This document shows positions 1 through 11,665 of a DNA stretch of 64,000 nucleotides, piece by piece. How positions within the stretch are numbered: position 1 is the first letter of the stretch; each line of letters opens with the position of its first letter. The notes below the pieces were generated by a model that saw only the letters and a program-made list of their open reading frames with translations, was not told where the DNA came from and did not search any database. This stretch comes from Protopterus annectens. Lineage: Eukaryota; Chordata; Ceratodontiformes; Protopteridae. The DNA lies in the NCBI RefSeq assembly GCF_019279795.1, contig NC_056743.1:625081748-625145747 (forward strand), read 5' to 3'. A program made the translations under genes and the position numbers.

Positions 1-149
1 GTCAAGCCTACTTACATTGCAAAGGATGATCAACACATCTTGTTCAAGGGTTTCTTCTTCCTGAGAAAACCTTTCCTACCCCTACTGCACCTTTTTTAGG
101 CAATTAATATAATGAGCATTCCAACCTAACCAACAAATTCAATTATAAA

Positions 150-720
150 CTACACAGCATTAAGGTGGCCTTTCTCAGATCCAGGAGTCTTAATATTAAA
201 CTACCCAATTTGGAGGCAGTTCTGTTGAAACAAGACCATGATTGTATAGTGACTGAGACATGGTTCAAATACATTGAGATCGACCCCTCTGTTCCTTGGG
301 TCTGTGCTTATCATGATTTAAAACTGGAAATAGTGTCCCTGTTTCCATCAGGCATTAAAACCCTTCCAAAGTGATACACAATAGCTCTCCTAGTAAGCTA
401 GTGGAACTCCACCTTACACTAGGTAAGAAAGACGTTTACCTCATAGATTGTTACAGGTTCCCTTCCATGGTCCCACATGATCATGATAAGTTCTTAGCAT
501 TCCTATTAAACAACCCTACTAGAGATGGATTTCTAATCTTTAGTGACTTCAGCAACCCTCAACAGACTGCAACAAAACAGGCCGTATATCTCTTGGCAGC
601 CAGCCCTCCAGTGACAAGAAATTCATAGCTCTCAAAGTCTATATAATAGTCCCTCTAATAATATTGCAAGTCTACCAAAATACGTAGAATCAGACACTGT
701 CAGAAGCACACATTGTCAGT
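150..720 (+). mobile_element. CR1-like LINE, endonuclease-domain fragment
   Basis: Two adjacent frames carry the start of an apurinic-type (EEP) endonuclease of a CR1-clade non-LTR retrotransposon. The first frame (165-374) has LEAVLLKQDHD and TETWFK, the usual 'ITETWL' block. The second (371-628) has LVELHLTLGKKDVYLIDCYR and an FSDFSNP block standing for the conserved GDFN. A frame change near 371 and stop codons after 628 show it is dead. The reverse transcriptase is absent, so this is a truncated piece on plus. It could be the 5' part of the same family whose RT pieces lie at 28.8, 32.3 and 47.9 kb, because the protein style matches, but the regions do not overlap and this is inference. 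Confidence 0.7.
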
Positions 721-1240
721 TGAAATCATCTGGGTCCAAATCATTCAACCAATACCAGCTGGTAAACAACCAGTAGCCAAACAATTAATAACATGGCCCT
801 TTTAAACAGTTGACTACAAAAAAAAAAAACTTCTTGAAAGGTCACTAAGTCAGCATTAACTCTGATCCTTGCATTCAGACTAAAAATGCAAAAAAAAAAA
901 AAAAAAAAAAAAAAAAGTTAAACGTTTAATTGTAACAGATTTCCCGCTTAAGATAAATTTGAATGCTGCTTCTGCGTATTGCAACTGCCATTATTTAAGT
1001 TTCATGTCTTCTTTTGTTGAGGAGTGAGCTCCGGATCTTGCAGCAACTGACTGCTGATGTTTCAATATGGTTTTAAAAACCTGCCAAGCAAAGAACTCTA
1101 TAACTTGTATAAGTTATCTTCTGCAGGACTGCAATACTCACACTGGCTTTTCTGAGAGTGGATGTAGCCAGAAAGCTTTAGTTTTTATTTTAAATACTGG
1201 TTATGTTTTATATGAAAATATGCAAGGTTCCACATGAAGC
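721..1240. other. Unassigned sequence with a poly(A) run
   Basis: No coding potential or recognisable repeat was seen. It contains a short A-run near 820 and an A27 tract at 890-916, which could be the tail of an old retroposed copy. No matching body was identified. Confidence 0.4.
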
Positions 1241-1241
1241 G

Positions 1242-1459
1242 AAAGGTAAAATATTTGTAAAAAAATACAATAAAAACATTACGGACTGCACCAAGTGCTG
1301 TTTATCCACTCTGAAGAAGCCATTGTTTTGCATGGTGAAAGTGCTTAGTATTCTGGAGCTTGGTGTAAGCTTTGCAGTAAACAGCACTTGGTGCAGTCCG
1401 TATTGTTTTTATTGTATTTTTTTACAAGTATTTTACCCTTTTGGGTTTGTGTTTATTTG
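1242..1459 (+). mobile_element. Foldback element with hammerhead-like core (copy A)
   Basis: Inverted arms at 1242-1304 and 1378-1441 pair almost completely. The 73-nt centre has CTGAAGA at 1311-1317, then a stem II candidate GCCAT (1319-1323)/ATGGT (1332-1336), then GAAA at 1337-1340, then a bulged stem III candidate (AAA, GCTTA / TAAGC, TTT). Direct repeats GAAAGGTAAAATAT at 1241-1254 and 1460-1473 look like a 14-bp target-site duplication. The left copy partly overlaps the arm, so the left border is approximate. Seen directly: palindrome, direct repeats and core motif. Inferred: a ribozyme-bearing retroelement. One extra A between the core and stem II departs from the canonical hammerhead, and the base at the expected cleavage position is G. 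Confidence 0.55.
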
Positions 1460-1763
1460 AAAGGTAAAATATAGCTACATATAGAAAAAAATACCGAAGT
1501 AGTTCTAATAAGCACACCCAACTCCAACAGCAGATTTCAGGCCGAATATAGAACCAGCAGTCAAATTGATGACAGCAAGCATCTGGATGACAATAAGGAG
1601 GAAGGTGTGACTCGGACCTCCCATTAGAGAACCATCTAGTAATTCTTGAACCCAGAACCCTACCCTGTAAGATATTACAGCCCATGTTGGAGCATAAATT
1701 CCAGCACTATCTTGTTACAATGTTGTGTGTCTGTGCAATGAACTGGAAGGCTCCCCAGTCCCA

Positions 1764-2348
<585 letters not shown>

Positions 2349-2948
2349 GCAGTTGTAACAAGAGTTAATGCAAGCCGGTCAGGCAAACTGAGGATGCCCT
2401 TTCATTTCATAATGAGAAGTGAAGGATAGGTTTCCTTGGACAGCAGACCCTCTGCCACTAAACAAGATTAGATTCAAAGCTTGATGTGTAAGGAGTTTAT
2501 TTAGCAGATATTTCATGCCTGTCAAAAGACAACATGCAGCAACATTGTCAGGATCCCCGGTGATGCATTATAAAGCTCTACAAGAAAATCTGCTCCCATA
2601 TTGCTTGAGGCTTGATCCAAAAGCTCTAAAAATAAGCGGGGAAGGAATGCTCAGTGATATCCCACTGCCTTCAAGTCCAGAAGCTGAAATATAACAGCTC
2701 ACTTTAGATGAGTAAGATGAGAGTTCAGAGGAAGAGAAGAGGCGAGAGATGATCAAAGCAGTGTCCCAGCTATATACCCTCTGTCAGTCTGTCTTAACCT
2801 AAAGGTATCTTGAGTAGAAATTAACCAGCCCCTATATATTTATGTTTATATTTATATTTATATCGGTACACATACATGTATTTATATCTATCACCTGTGT
2901 ATCTCAATATCTCCTTTAGGATTATATAAGAGTTCATTGAGTGATTTG
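2349..2948. other. Unassigned sequence
   Basis: I see no gene or recognisable repeat body. A minus-strand 62-codon open frame at 2568-2756 is serine-rich with no family resemblance and is not accepted as coding. The segment just before 2880 is TA/TTTA-rich. Confidence 0.3.
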
Positions 2949-3122
2949 TGAAACATAAAAAACAAGTAAAAGTCTGAGTGACTAATCCACATGCTGGAGA
3001 CAAAGTGCCTTGCGTTAAAAACTTTAATTCACAATAGAGTTTAAGTGCTTTTGTCCCTAAGGACTTCATCAGTCCTGCATGTGGATTAGTCAGTCAGCCT
3101 TTTACTTTTTTTTTTATTTTAC
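2949..3122 (-). mobile_element. Foldback element with hammerhead-like core (copy B)
   Basis: A perfect 16-bp inverted pair (2979-2994 and 3077-3092) sits inside longer imperfect arms. On minus, the loop starts with CTGATGA (3072-3066), then a clear stem II, GTCC-TTAG-GGAC, then AAAA where GAAA would be expected. A weaker stem III (ACTTAA/TTAAAGT with one bulge) follows. The layout matches copies A, C and D. No flanking target duplication was found. The changed GAAA suggests it is inactive even if the family once encoded a ribozyme. Confidence 0.45.
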
Positions 3123-4684
3123 CCAGTTGGCCTGTCTCATTTTACTTGATTCATGAAGTATCTTGTAAGCTTAGGGAATAACTTTCATTAAATGTTGAGG
3201 AAATGATGGCTATGATATATAAACAGCGTGCCTGAGAGCACATTTTGAAAATAGATGCACAATACAGAACTGTTAGGTTCCTCTTAAAAGCAGAAAGTGA
3301 CAATGGAAACTGCACCACCTTGCAGCCTGTGAATGAAAGCTGGAAAAATATGGGACAAGGTGCACCTCGTGACAGAAAGTAGGTTCTTTAGGGTGAACTA
3401 CAACTCATGAAACAAAAAAGTTCAAGGAGAGGAAACTGGCTAATGGAATGTAACTTACATCCTAGGTTAACAGCTTTAGAGTCTTGGGGAAAATGTGAAG
3501 CAATGTGTCAGGCAAAGCCAAGTCAGTGAAGCAGTGATTTTAGCAAGTTATACAGGAGTTCAGGAATCAGAATACGTTTGAATTTCAAAAGATTTCCTAG
3601 AGAAGTGATACAGCATGGTAAATCCTACATGCTGGAAACGAAAATAATAATTTTGGTTATTGTTAATCTGGATTGAGCTATGATTTGAGAGAGGTAAAGA
3701 CAGAGATAACCAAGTTCATGAGGTTATGATGCATAACCTTGACAACATGGCCTACAATCAAGGACAACTTCTTCCTGCAGATGCTGCACAGACCAGTTTA
3801 CTTCAGAGTATAGCTTCAAATGCAGTCCCATAGTATAGTACAGCCTATCTTATTTGCATATGGGCCTTGGAATTAGAGACATTACCTTCAGATGTGTACA
3901 TTTATTTTAATTTAGAGGTAATGCCTACAAGCTAAACAGGCACATATACTTAAATGTCGCGCCTGATATTCCTTTTGAAATATGACTTCTGTAGACAAGG
4001 TTCAACAAATGTGTTTCCCTGACTCATGGTTTAATGCTGTGAAATGAAAAGAGGAAAAAGTGCTGTTTTATGGGGGGGGGGGGGCTTTTCACTTTGGCAT
4101 CACGTTGCAGAAGTAAAAGACGTTATTTCACCACAACACACCGATCTCAGAGATGATTATTTTAAAAAGTAAGGGTGTGGAGGCTACAGATGGATTATCC
4201 ACAGTGTGCATAGCATCATGTGCTTCAGGGGGTCATGAGGAATTCTTTGACTAAATTCCCTACAACCCCATCTCATGCACATGTACACAAAGAAAAGGAG
4301 TTGCTGCTGGCATTACAAATGAGTTTGGCTCAGTTTTTAATACTGCCTTTGTGTATACTTTGTCAGTATATAAGATTCAGCAGATCCCATGTAAGGCAGA
4401 CAGATGGTGTAGGATAAACCACACATTCATTTATGTGACCTAGTCCCCCAGTGTTAGCTCCCCTCACTGCTACCAGCAACTCCTGTACCACAGTCTTCAA
4501 ATCTCGTGACACTCGTAATGAGTGAGAAAATCCTGTGGTGGAAACAGAGCTGGTAAAGGAGTTATGGGAGTGGTTATAATCCAAGGTGACTATCTAGTGG
4601 AAGAGCGTGTGTGTAAAACTTATACCATTTCTTTACAAGCTGGCAAAAAACAATAACAAGGTTAGAAACATAAATTACACTTAC
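3123..4684. other. Intronic or 3' gene sequence, unassigned
   Basis: No recognisable repeat apart from a G10 run near 4073-4083. A minus-strand open frame at 4363-4584 follows Ig exon 3 in gene direction and starts after a plausible acceptor, but it shows no Ig-domain pattern (no C...W spacing), so it is not called. A next Ig exon would be expected on minus at lower coordinates; none was recognised. Confidence 0.35.
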
Positions 4685-4820
4685 TAAACACCTTGATAGT
4701 GATGTTATCAGAATGAGAGTTGAAATCTTCATCGGTTGCTGTGCACGTGTACACACCAGCATCCTCCATAGAAATATCTTTGAGATGTAACACTTTACCA
4801 ATATGTCCAAGTTCATTGTC
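4685..4820 (-). CDS. Ig-superfamily adhesion molecule, exon 3 (second half of an Ig domain)
   Basis: A 136-bp exon on minus with a pyrimidine-rich acceptor ending ...TTTTTTTAG before 4820 and a GTAAGTG donor starting at 4684. It opens in phase 0 and ends in phase 1. Translation contains KVLHLKDISMEDAG, VYTCTATDED and SDNITIKVF: strands D to G of an Ig fold, with the L.L.D/E-D-A/S-G-x-Y-x-C signature and the second cysteine of the disulphide. Joined to the exon at 37321-37445, which ends FQWYKD in phase 0, it completes one domain. The C-terminal half resembles domain 3 or 4 of MCAM/BCAM/ALCAM. Extracellular and cell-surface by family; adhesion is inferred. The exact orthologue is uncertain and VCAM1-like is an alternative. 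Confidence 0.82.
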
Positions 4821-5105
4821 CTAAAAAAAGAAAAGAAAAACAAGAGTTTGCTACTCTTCAGATATTCCTTTCTTCCAACAAACAATGAAAGTCAGAGGTA
4901 AAAAATAAAATATAAATCAAAATAAATCTTCTCTCAACAAGCAGTCACACAGTAAATCACAAACCAACACTGGATAATTGCAGAAAAGATCTGGAGTGTC
5001 CTGTCTACAGTCTGTATAACTTTATAGTTAACTAGGCCACTTGGGATGATTAGAGTTTGCTTTTCTCTTTGCATTATAGACATTAATCATAAATCGATAT
5101 CTATC

Positions 5106-5109
<4 letters not shown>

Positions 5110-5196
<87 letters not shown>

Positions 5197-5197
5197 A
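5110..5197. repeat. Compound (TA)n(GT)n microsatellite
   Basis: About 19 TA units to 5148 followed by about 24 GT units with one GC interruption. Short cysteine/valine open frames across it are artefacts. Confidence 0.97.
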
Positions 5198-5465
5198 TCA
5201 GAATAAATATTCTTTTTCCAAGCAGTTACACAGTAAATCACAAAGCAGCACTTGATGTTGCAGGTAATCTCTGGCACCACTGCAATTTCCTTCATTTTTT
5301 TGAAAAACTGTGCAAATTTCTATTCCAGAATTTCACTAATGTTGTTAGATTCACTGCCATATAACATACATGCATTATAAGAACAGCATATCCTGCAAGA
5401 ATACTGACATTTCATTATCATTAATCACTTTAGTAAGGCTCACAGCTTTTTCTGTACCTGGTAAG

Positions 5466-5860
5466 ATATGCCTAGGCAATAAATCCTCAAAATGGAGAAA
5501 AACAGGACAAAAGTTGAAATGTCCAAGGATTTTAATGACTCCACACGCTAAAACCACCACAATAGATAAGCACAAATCCAAAACTGCATTAACGCTATTC
5601 CAGGTACTGCGTTTTCGTATTCCACACTGCACTTCATCAGTGATCATCATCTGATGAAGTGCGGTGTGGAATACAAAAACGCAGTACCTGGAATAGCGTT
5701 AATGCAGTTTTGGATTTGTGCTTATCTATTGTGGTGGTTTTAGCGTGTGGAGTCATTAAAATCCTTGGACATTTCAACTTTTGTCCTGTTTTTCTCCATT
5801 TTGAGGATTTATTGGTTTTGGTTTACCTTTTGTGAATTCGTGGTGTATATGCCTAGGCAA
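5466..5860 (+). mobile_element. Near-perfect palindromic element with hammerhead-like cores (copy C)
   Basis: Arms at 5477-5640 and 5651-5814 (164 nt each) are reverse complements with only two mismatches seen, around a 10-nt spacer. Each arm begins at the centre with CTGATGA, so two head-to-head copies of the same core are present (minus 5640-5634, plus 5651-5657). After the core come a weak stem II, GAAA in the left copy or AAAA in the right, and a 5-bp stem III (AACGC/GCGTT). The 14-base direct repeat ATATGCCTAGGCAA at 5466-5479 and 5847-5860 flanks the insertion and looks like a target-site duplication. The right arm has an extra unpaired tail (5815-5846), so the full unit reads plus and the left arm is an inverted truncated copy. 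That arrangement is known for Penelope-like elements. No reverse transcriptase is encoded. Confidence 0.65.
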
Positions 5861-6289
5861 ATAACCTGCTGTATTGTTTTGCTCCTTCACTGTAAGTTGG
5901 TATGGCTGAAATGTAAGCACTTACTATGAGATCTTAACATGCAAGTAGAGGACCTATTTGTAGTCTAATTAATTTCAGCCATATCTGTTTAGCTGGAAGT
6001 CGTTCCAAGAAGTTGCTTTGGTAAGATGGACTATTTGCAGCCATGACATATCATGCATAGTTCAATACTTTGGCAGTCTTCAGTTAAAGACACTACAGCA
6101 GAGGCATATTTGCTGATCCTATTCAATTTTAGTTACTCAATACAAGGTAAATATCATGGGAATATTATTACTCTGATTATGGGTGTGTGTGTTAAGCTCC
6201 TCGTGTTTGAATGTGCAGCTGAGAATAGCTTTGTGACTGGGAATGCTGCCTGTTTAGTCAGGTAATTGTGTTGTCATTAGTGTCACACC

Positions 6290-8660
6290 ATCCAGATTTT
6301 TGCTATCTCTGTACCTCATATAGACCTATATCATTATTAAATAATGACTATAAGATATTTATGACAATATTAACAAACAGAATGAAAATACCACTATCCA
6401 AAACAATAAATAATGATGAAACTGGATTTATATATCATAGACACACACATGACAATATTAAAAGGATAATTTTTCTTATAGATTATGTTAATAAAGAAAA
6501 TAAAGAAACACTCATAATTGGCTTAGATATAGAGAAAGCCTTTGATTCCCTAAATTGGGACTACTTATTCAAAATCCTAATACTATTTGAATTTCCTGCA
6601 TCCTTTGTTCATCTACTAAAGAATACATATACAAATAATTTAGCGTATGTTAAGCTAGGTCATTTCACCTCTGAATCTATACATATAACAAAGGGTACTA
6701 AACAAGGATGTCCCATGTCACCGATTCTATTTGCTTTGGCTATTGAAATATTGGCAGATTCAATACGTAAGAATACAAAAATCAAAGTAGTTGATGTTTA
6801 TGAACAATACAATTCTAAAGTAATGCTCTTTGCTGATGACATATCATTAACATTAACCAGTACAAAAGAGACTTTAGAATAATTAGATATTTTAATTGAC
6901 ACATTTTACAGGACTTCAGGACTCCATTTCAATAAATCAAAATCAAAATTTTTATTCTTAAATAAAAAAAAACTGCAGATGAAGAGGAATCACATTATAC
7001 GGAAACAAGAAACTACCTTAAATATCTAGGAATTGAGTTATGCAAGGATAATAATGAATTAGTCTCAAAAAACTACAATAATATCATCAATACAATTAAA
7101 ATCTCTGTGGAAAAGTGGAACAAAATAATATTAACATTTGAAGATAGACTACAGTTAATAAAAATGGTTTTACTACCCAAGATTCTATATATAGCTTTGG
7201 GAATACAACTGTTACCAGAAAGGAATATACTCAAAGAAATAAACTCATGCTTAATAATATTTTTATGGTTTCCCAAAAGATACAGAATAGCTTTAATACA
7301 TCATATCAGACCATGGAAACAGGGAGGATTAAATATTCCTGATATAGAAACATATATAAAAGCATCAGTATCTAAAACAATCTCAGATTGGATATTCCAG
7401 ATTATTCTGCAAATTGGAAAGAATTACTAACTGTAATATCAATAAATGAATTTGATTTACAAAAAAAGTCAAATAACAGATAAAAACAATTTGCCATGGC
7501 ACATATTATGTATTAGTATGCAATATGACATAACTAAGCCCACTATAACTCGTATGATTAATTATTACATTGACTCATTTAGGAAAATGATTAATGCAAA
7601 TATAGATTTAAAAATCTGGTTTGATCTTTTAACACCATTCATAGTTACAAAGAGCTATCCACATAAAATATACAGAGAAATAATTAATTCCTGGGAACAT
7701 AAAGGATTTGTTTGTTGATTTCACTGTATCAAAGAACTAAAAGTTCTGGATATGCAAACAATAGAAACAGCATACAAAATTCCACAACAAGATTGGCTAA
7801 CTATGCAAAGCATTCTGACATATTTGCAAGATTTATGCAGAATAATGAGTAATTCTTCATTTAAAGAAATACCTAAACTTACGAAATACCTATATGAAAT
7901 CATATATAATGATTATGACATGAGAAATAGTATTTCAAAATTTTACAAGATATTGATAAATTATAAAACAACACCAAAATCCTCATATTGGAATTATATA
8001 ACAAAAGGCACTCATTAGAGCTAACTGAAGAAATTAAATCAAATATTTTATTATCAATAAAACATACATCCTTTACACAATACTGGAAAGTTTTTAATTG
8101 GAAATGCTTGCACAGAGCATTCTTAACTCCAGATAGAATTACTAAAATTAATTATTCCACAAAGGGGATATGTTGGAGGTGTGAGCAAATACACAATACA
8201 GATTGGAATCACATTTTTTTCGACTGTGTTAAAATTAAGCCATTTTGGAATGGTATTAAAAACTTTTTACAAGCTTTAATGAACCATTTAATTTATCTAA
8301 AGCTCTAGTATTATTAAATGTGTATGAAGGTCCTCATTTGAATGAGTCAAACATGTATCTAGTATGGACAATACTTGCAATCTCAAGGAAGTGTATAACA
8401 AGAAGATGGAATACAAACACATTACTAACTTTGGAAGACTTCTACAGTCTACTGAAGACCACAGCATTGTTGGAAATTAAAATGAAAGAATTAAGGATTC
8501 ATCCTAAGCCATTTATTAACAATCCATGGAAAAAAAGCCTTATCATTGATTGACACTTTACAATAACTGAACAGATATACTCTTGATAACTGGATTGTTA
8601 TACCTATAAAGTAATTGTATATATTGAGCTCTGTTATAGTGCCAGGCTGATGTAAATAGT
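6290..8660 (+). mobile_element. L1/Tx1-clade LINE, ORF2 remnant (RT and C-terminus)
   Basis: A run of plus-strand frames gives an L1-type reverse transcriptase. Near 6320 is YRPISLLNNDYKIF, near 6520 is GLDIEKAFDSLNWDYLF, near 6690 is GTKQGCPMSPILFALAIEIL, and near 6825 is LFADDISL with the catalytic DD intact. Frames at 7107-7430, 7446-7718, 7752-8018, 7988-8308 and 8320-8553 continue the thumb and C-terminal region; HIFFDCVKIKPFWNGI near 8210 fits the C-terminal zinc-knuckle area. The endonuclease is missing (5' truncation) and several frameshifts and stops break the frame. Composition is AT-rich. Motif style points to the L1/Tx1 group rather than CR1 or L2; the subfamily is unknown. Confidence 0.85.
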
Positions 8661-8725
8661 GTACATAGTTATTTAAGATGTTATATACAAATACTATGGG
8701 ATTTATTCAACTGTATTTGTAAAAT

Positions 8726-9081
8726 AGAAAAGAGGGGAGGACATTCCAAAAGAGATGGCATTTCACTGAGGGTATATTTTGGGGGGATACTTAGAAGAGT
8801 CTGCAATGGTTAAGAGGAGTAGGGAGGGTTGTTAATATGCTTAGCAGACAGTGATTATGAATGAAAGAAGGGTGATGGCAGGGGGTATGTATACTTGCTA
8901 GTGTAGCTACATGCTGTGCTCCTTTAATCCGCAATTATGATGTAAGCAAAAATCAGAGGGGATTGAATGGAATAAAGGTGTGGGTTCTGGGGGTGTCAGG
9001 GGAATTGGGGGTATGAAGGGAGAGAAGCGGATTAGAAAACACACCAGTGTGTACATCATTCAGTCTGCAAACGTGCAGAAG
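8726..9081 (-). mobile_element. L2-like LINE 5' end fragment, inverted relative to the copy at 11666
   Basis: This segment is the reverse complement, with scattered differences, of 11666-12022, the 5' non-coding start of the plus-strand L2-like copy. Shared blocks include the outer end CTTCTGCACATTTGCAGACT (one difference) and the inner end GGAATGTCCTCCCCTCTTTT. It is therefore a second, truncated insertion of the same family in opposite orientation. The facing copies form an inverted repeat with about 2.6 kb between arms. Confidence 0.8.
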
Positions 9082-10314
9082 ACCCCCAATCAAAGTAGTA
9101 ATATTGAAGAAGTGACTATTAAACTGTTCACCTGCAACACCATCTACAGATAGAAGTGAAATCTGTCTGCCTGCCAGACACTGTACCTGCATTTATTTAT
9201 TTATTTATTTGTTTGCTTATTTATTTATTGTTGTTAACACCTGGCTATAAAAGTGAGAAGAAAGCACTGCAAGCCACTGATGTAATATTATTACTTTTTC
9301 CCATCTGCTTGGAATCTGTACTGTTGGGAGATAATAGCAGGATGTTGTTATGCAGGACAACTGTAATACAATATGCTTGCTTTCGGACAGTGTGGTAAGC
9401 ATGTTTCTGGAACACAGGAATCATGTTATCCACAACAAGAAGTACATGCACCACAGGCCAGTGCTATTTAAATTGGAATTTGATAGGTATTGTGTTTCTG
9501 TGTTCATAGCCTGCATATTCATTATTTATATTTTCCTTATCTTGGAAGAGTTGGGGATTTTAATATCAGTTAGTTCAGACAGAACTATACAATGGACAAT
9601 AATGCAAAGCTGCTAATGTTCTATTTATAAAAAAATCAAAAGCCGAAGGCAAAGATGACAGCCAGTCATATTCACCATGCAAAGACATTTGCAAAATTAT
9701 GACTTCATGAATGCGTTCTCTTACTGACATTTGGTTTGTATTTAGAATTTGGCAACCAGCAGACCTTAACTCCAGTTTTTTGAAGCACCACTACTTAAAT
9801 GAGCTGGATGAATGAGAAGTAAGAAATGTGGCCACCCCATATATTCCTGGGTGATTAGTTATATCAGTTTCATTTGTTTTCATAGTAAACTAACAGTTTA
9901 GGAAATGTAACTTCACGATGCTTTGTTTTTTTAACAGTTGTAAATATTTTATGACAGTAATACAATAAAACAGATCTAATGTTTTTCGTACACAATATGT
10001 CTTAAGCATTCTGCTATTGCTACATTTGCAAATTAAGTTTTAACTAAGTTTTGTATTATATTTTGGAAGAAGGTGCTTGGGTTTCTCTTACCCCCTAATT
10101 CCATTTATGTTTAATGGTATGAACTGGGCTTAACAGGCAACTCCCCTTATATAGTACAACACAAAAAAATCATGCAGTTTGTTCGACATATGAAGCAGCA
10201 TCATTCACTGACTCCAGCTGCAGTAAAAACACCACTGTGATGTCTTTAAGCATACTTTGAAAAGAGGGAATATGGCTATAAATCGTCATATGTCCTGCAA
10301 CAGAAAGAAAGAGC
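9082..10314. other. Unassigned intron sequence
   Basis: Contains a short (TTTA)n-like run at 9193-9230. Open frames between 9156 and 9616 overlap on both strands and show no family signature. Nothing else recognised. Confidence 0.3.
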
Positions 10315-10445
10315 GAGGGTTAAGGCTGTGAGCTGTAGTTCCTGTAGTACAGAGTTTGATTTCCTAAGCTATCATATCCCTATCCCCCACTGTGTGACCT
10401 TGAGTAAGTCACAAAACCAGACAGTGCTTGTGGACAACAGGGAAT
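10315..10445 (+). mobile_element. MIR/CORE-SINE-like fragment
   Basis: The block TGTGTGACCTTGAGTAAGTC near 10391 is close to the well-known MIR/CORE-SINE segment. Upstream (10350-10362) is GAGTTTGATTTCC, a plausible worn tRNA B box. The 3' part is lost or too diverged to see. This is an old SINE; the class is supported by one strong block only. Confidence 0.6.
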
Positions 10446-11665
10446 TTGAATAAGGGTGATCAATGGTCCCTTGAACCACAAGCCTAGTAACTACCTATAA
10501 ACCTTTATTGTATTAATTTATTTCTTGTACTGGGAAAGATAATTGAAACACATAAAGATTTCTTCAAATGATTCTTACCAACTTCAGTTTTAAATTTGTT
10601 ACAAAGCGAGCAACAGTGACTTAGGAGACCCCAGCTGTTGCTTATAGATCAGTTGTAGTTGTCATGCAATAAAGGTTTGCAACCTGCCTTGAAATTAATT
10701 TCGTCACTAGGGCTTTATTCAGTATTTTATACAGTGTAATGTAAAGGGAGTATGCATGAAAACAACCAAAAAGGCAGGCCAAGTAGTAATAGTAGGACAG
10801 GCAGGTGTTACAGAATGCTACTCTTTTATAACGTTGCCTATCCTGGACTTGTTGAGGACTGACAGTTCCTTATTCTTGGCATCATCTAATCCAGCGGTCA
10901 TGGGAAACTAGAAGTAAACAATCAGACAGAAAGAAATGGTTCGTCATACAAGTACACACAGGTTGTTATGCTTGGGTAAACATAGACAATCATACAAAGG
11001 TGGTAAATTGACAGATAACTATAGTACATAAGCTAATGAAACATACTGACATGTGACTGCAGAGTTTAAGAAATGTTACCACTCACAGAAAGGTGGTGAT
11101 TGAATAGCTCTTCTTTCTCTCTATTTATCTCCATGTTTCTGGACACTGCATTTTAAAAAGCCTAACCAAAACATTTTTAATTTACATAAAGTTTGGTTAG
11201 AAGACTATACACACCATTGTTGTTATCCATAGCATGAAGCTGAAGATACAGATCATAATGCCTTTCTGCTTTGTTACTATTTATTTTTTTTCCTTTCTCC
11301 TTTGGGCTTTATTCTAATTCTCTGCTTATGCCTTCATCTTTCTCTGCACAGGTTTCATCTTAATTCTGCATGATATTGTCCACTTACTTCGACTACTTGT
11401 CTAAGTCTTATTAAATGATTGGTCATACAGAAAAACAGATCACACACTGTTTGTAAGATGGGTGGAGTCTGTAGGTGGCTGCCTAACCCCCCTCCCCTTT
11501 TTTTTGTTTTCGCTAACCTTTTCACTTGGTTCTCTGCAATCTCTCAGGCTTATGCTTTATAAAGTATTCCCTCTACTGTGGTAGTTACATCCGTTGCACA
11601 GCAATCTCAAATAAGATTTGTTTTCCTGATTTGGATGGTGTCCTTCTCTCCTGTTAGAGCTAAGT
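10446..11665. other. Unassigned intron sequence
   Basis: No coding pattern, no simple repeat longer than about 20 bp and no repeat body recognised. Probably old decayed repeats and unique intron. Confidence 0.3.

Noticed and set aside
4363-4584. Possible further exon of the Ig gene just downstream of exon 3
   Set aside because: There is a passable acceptor, but no Ig C...W...C pattern and no convincing donor at the right phase.
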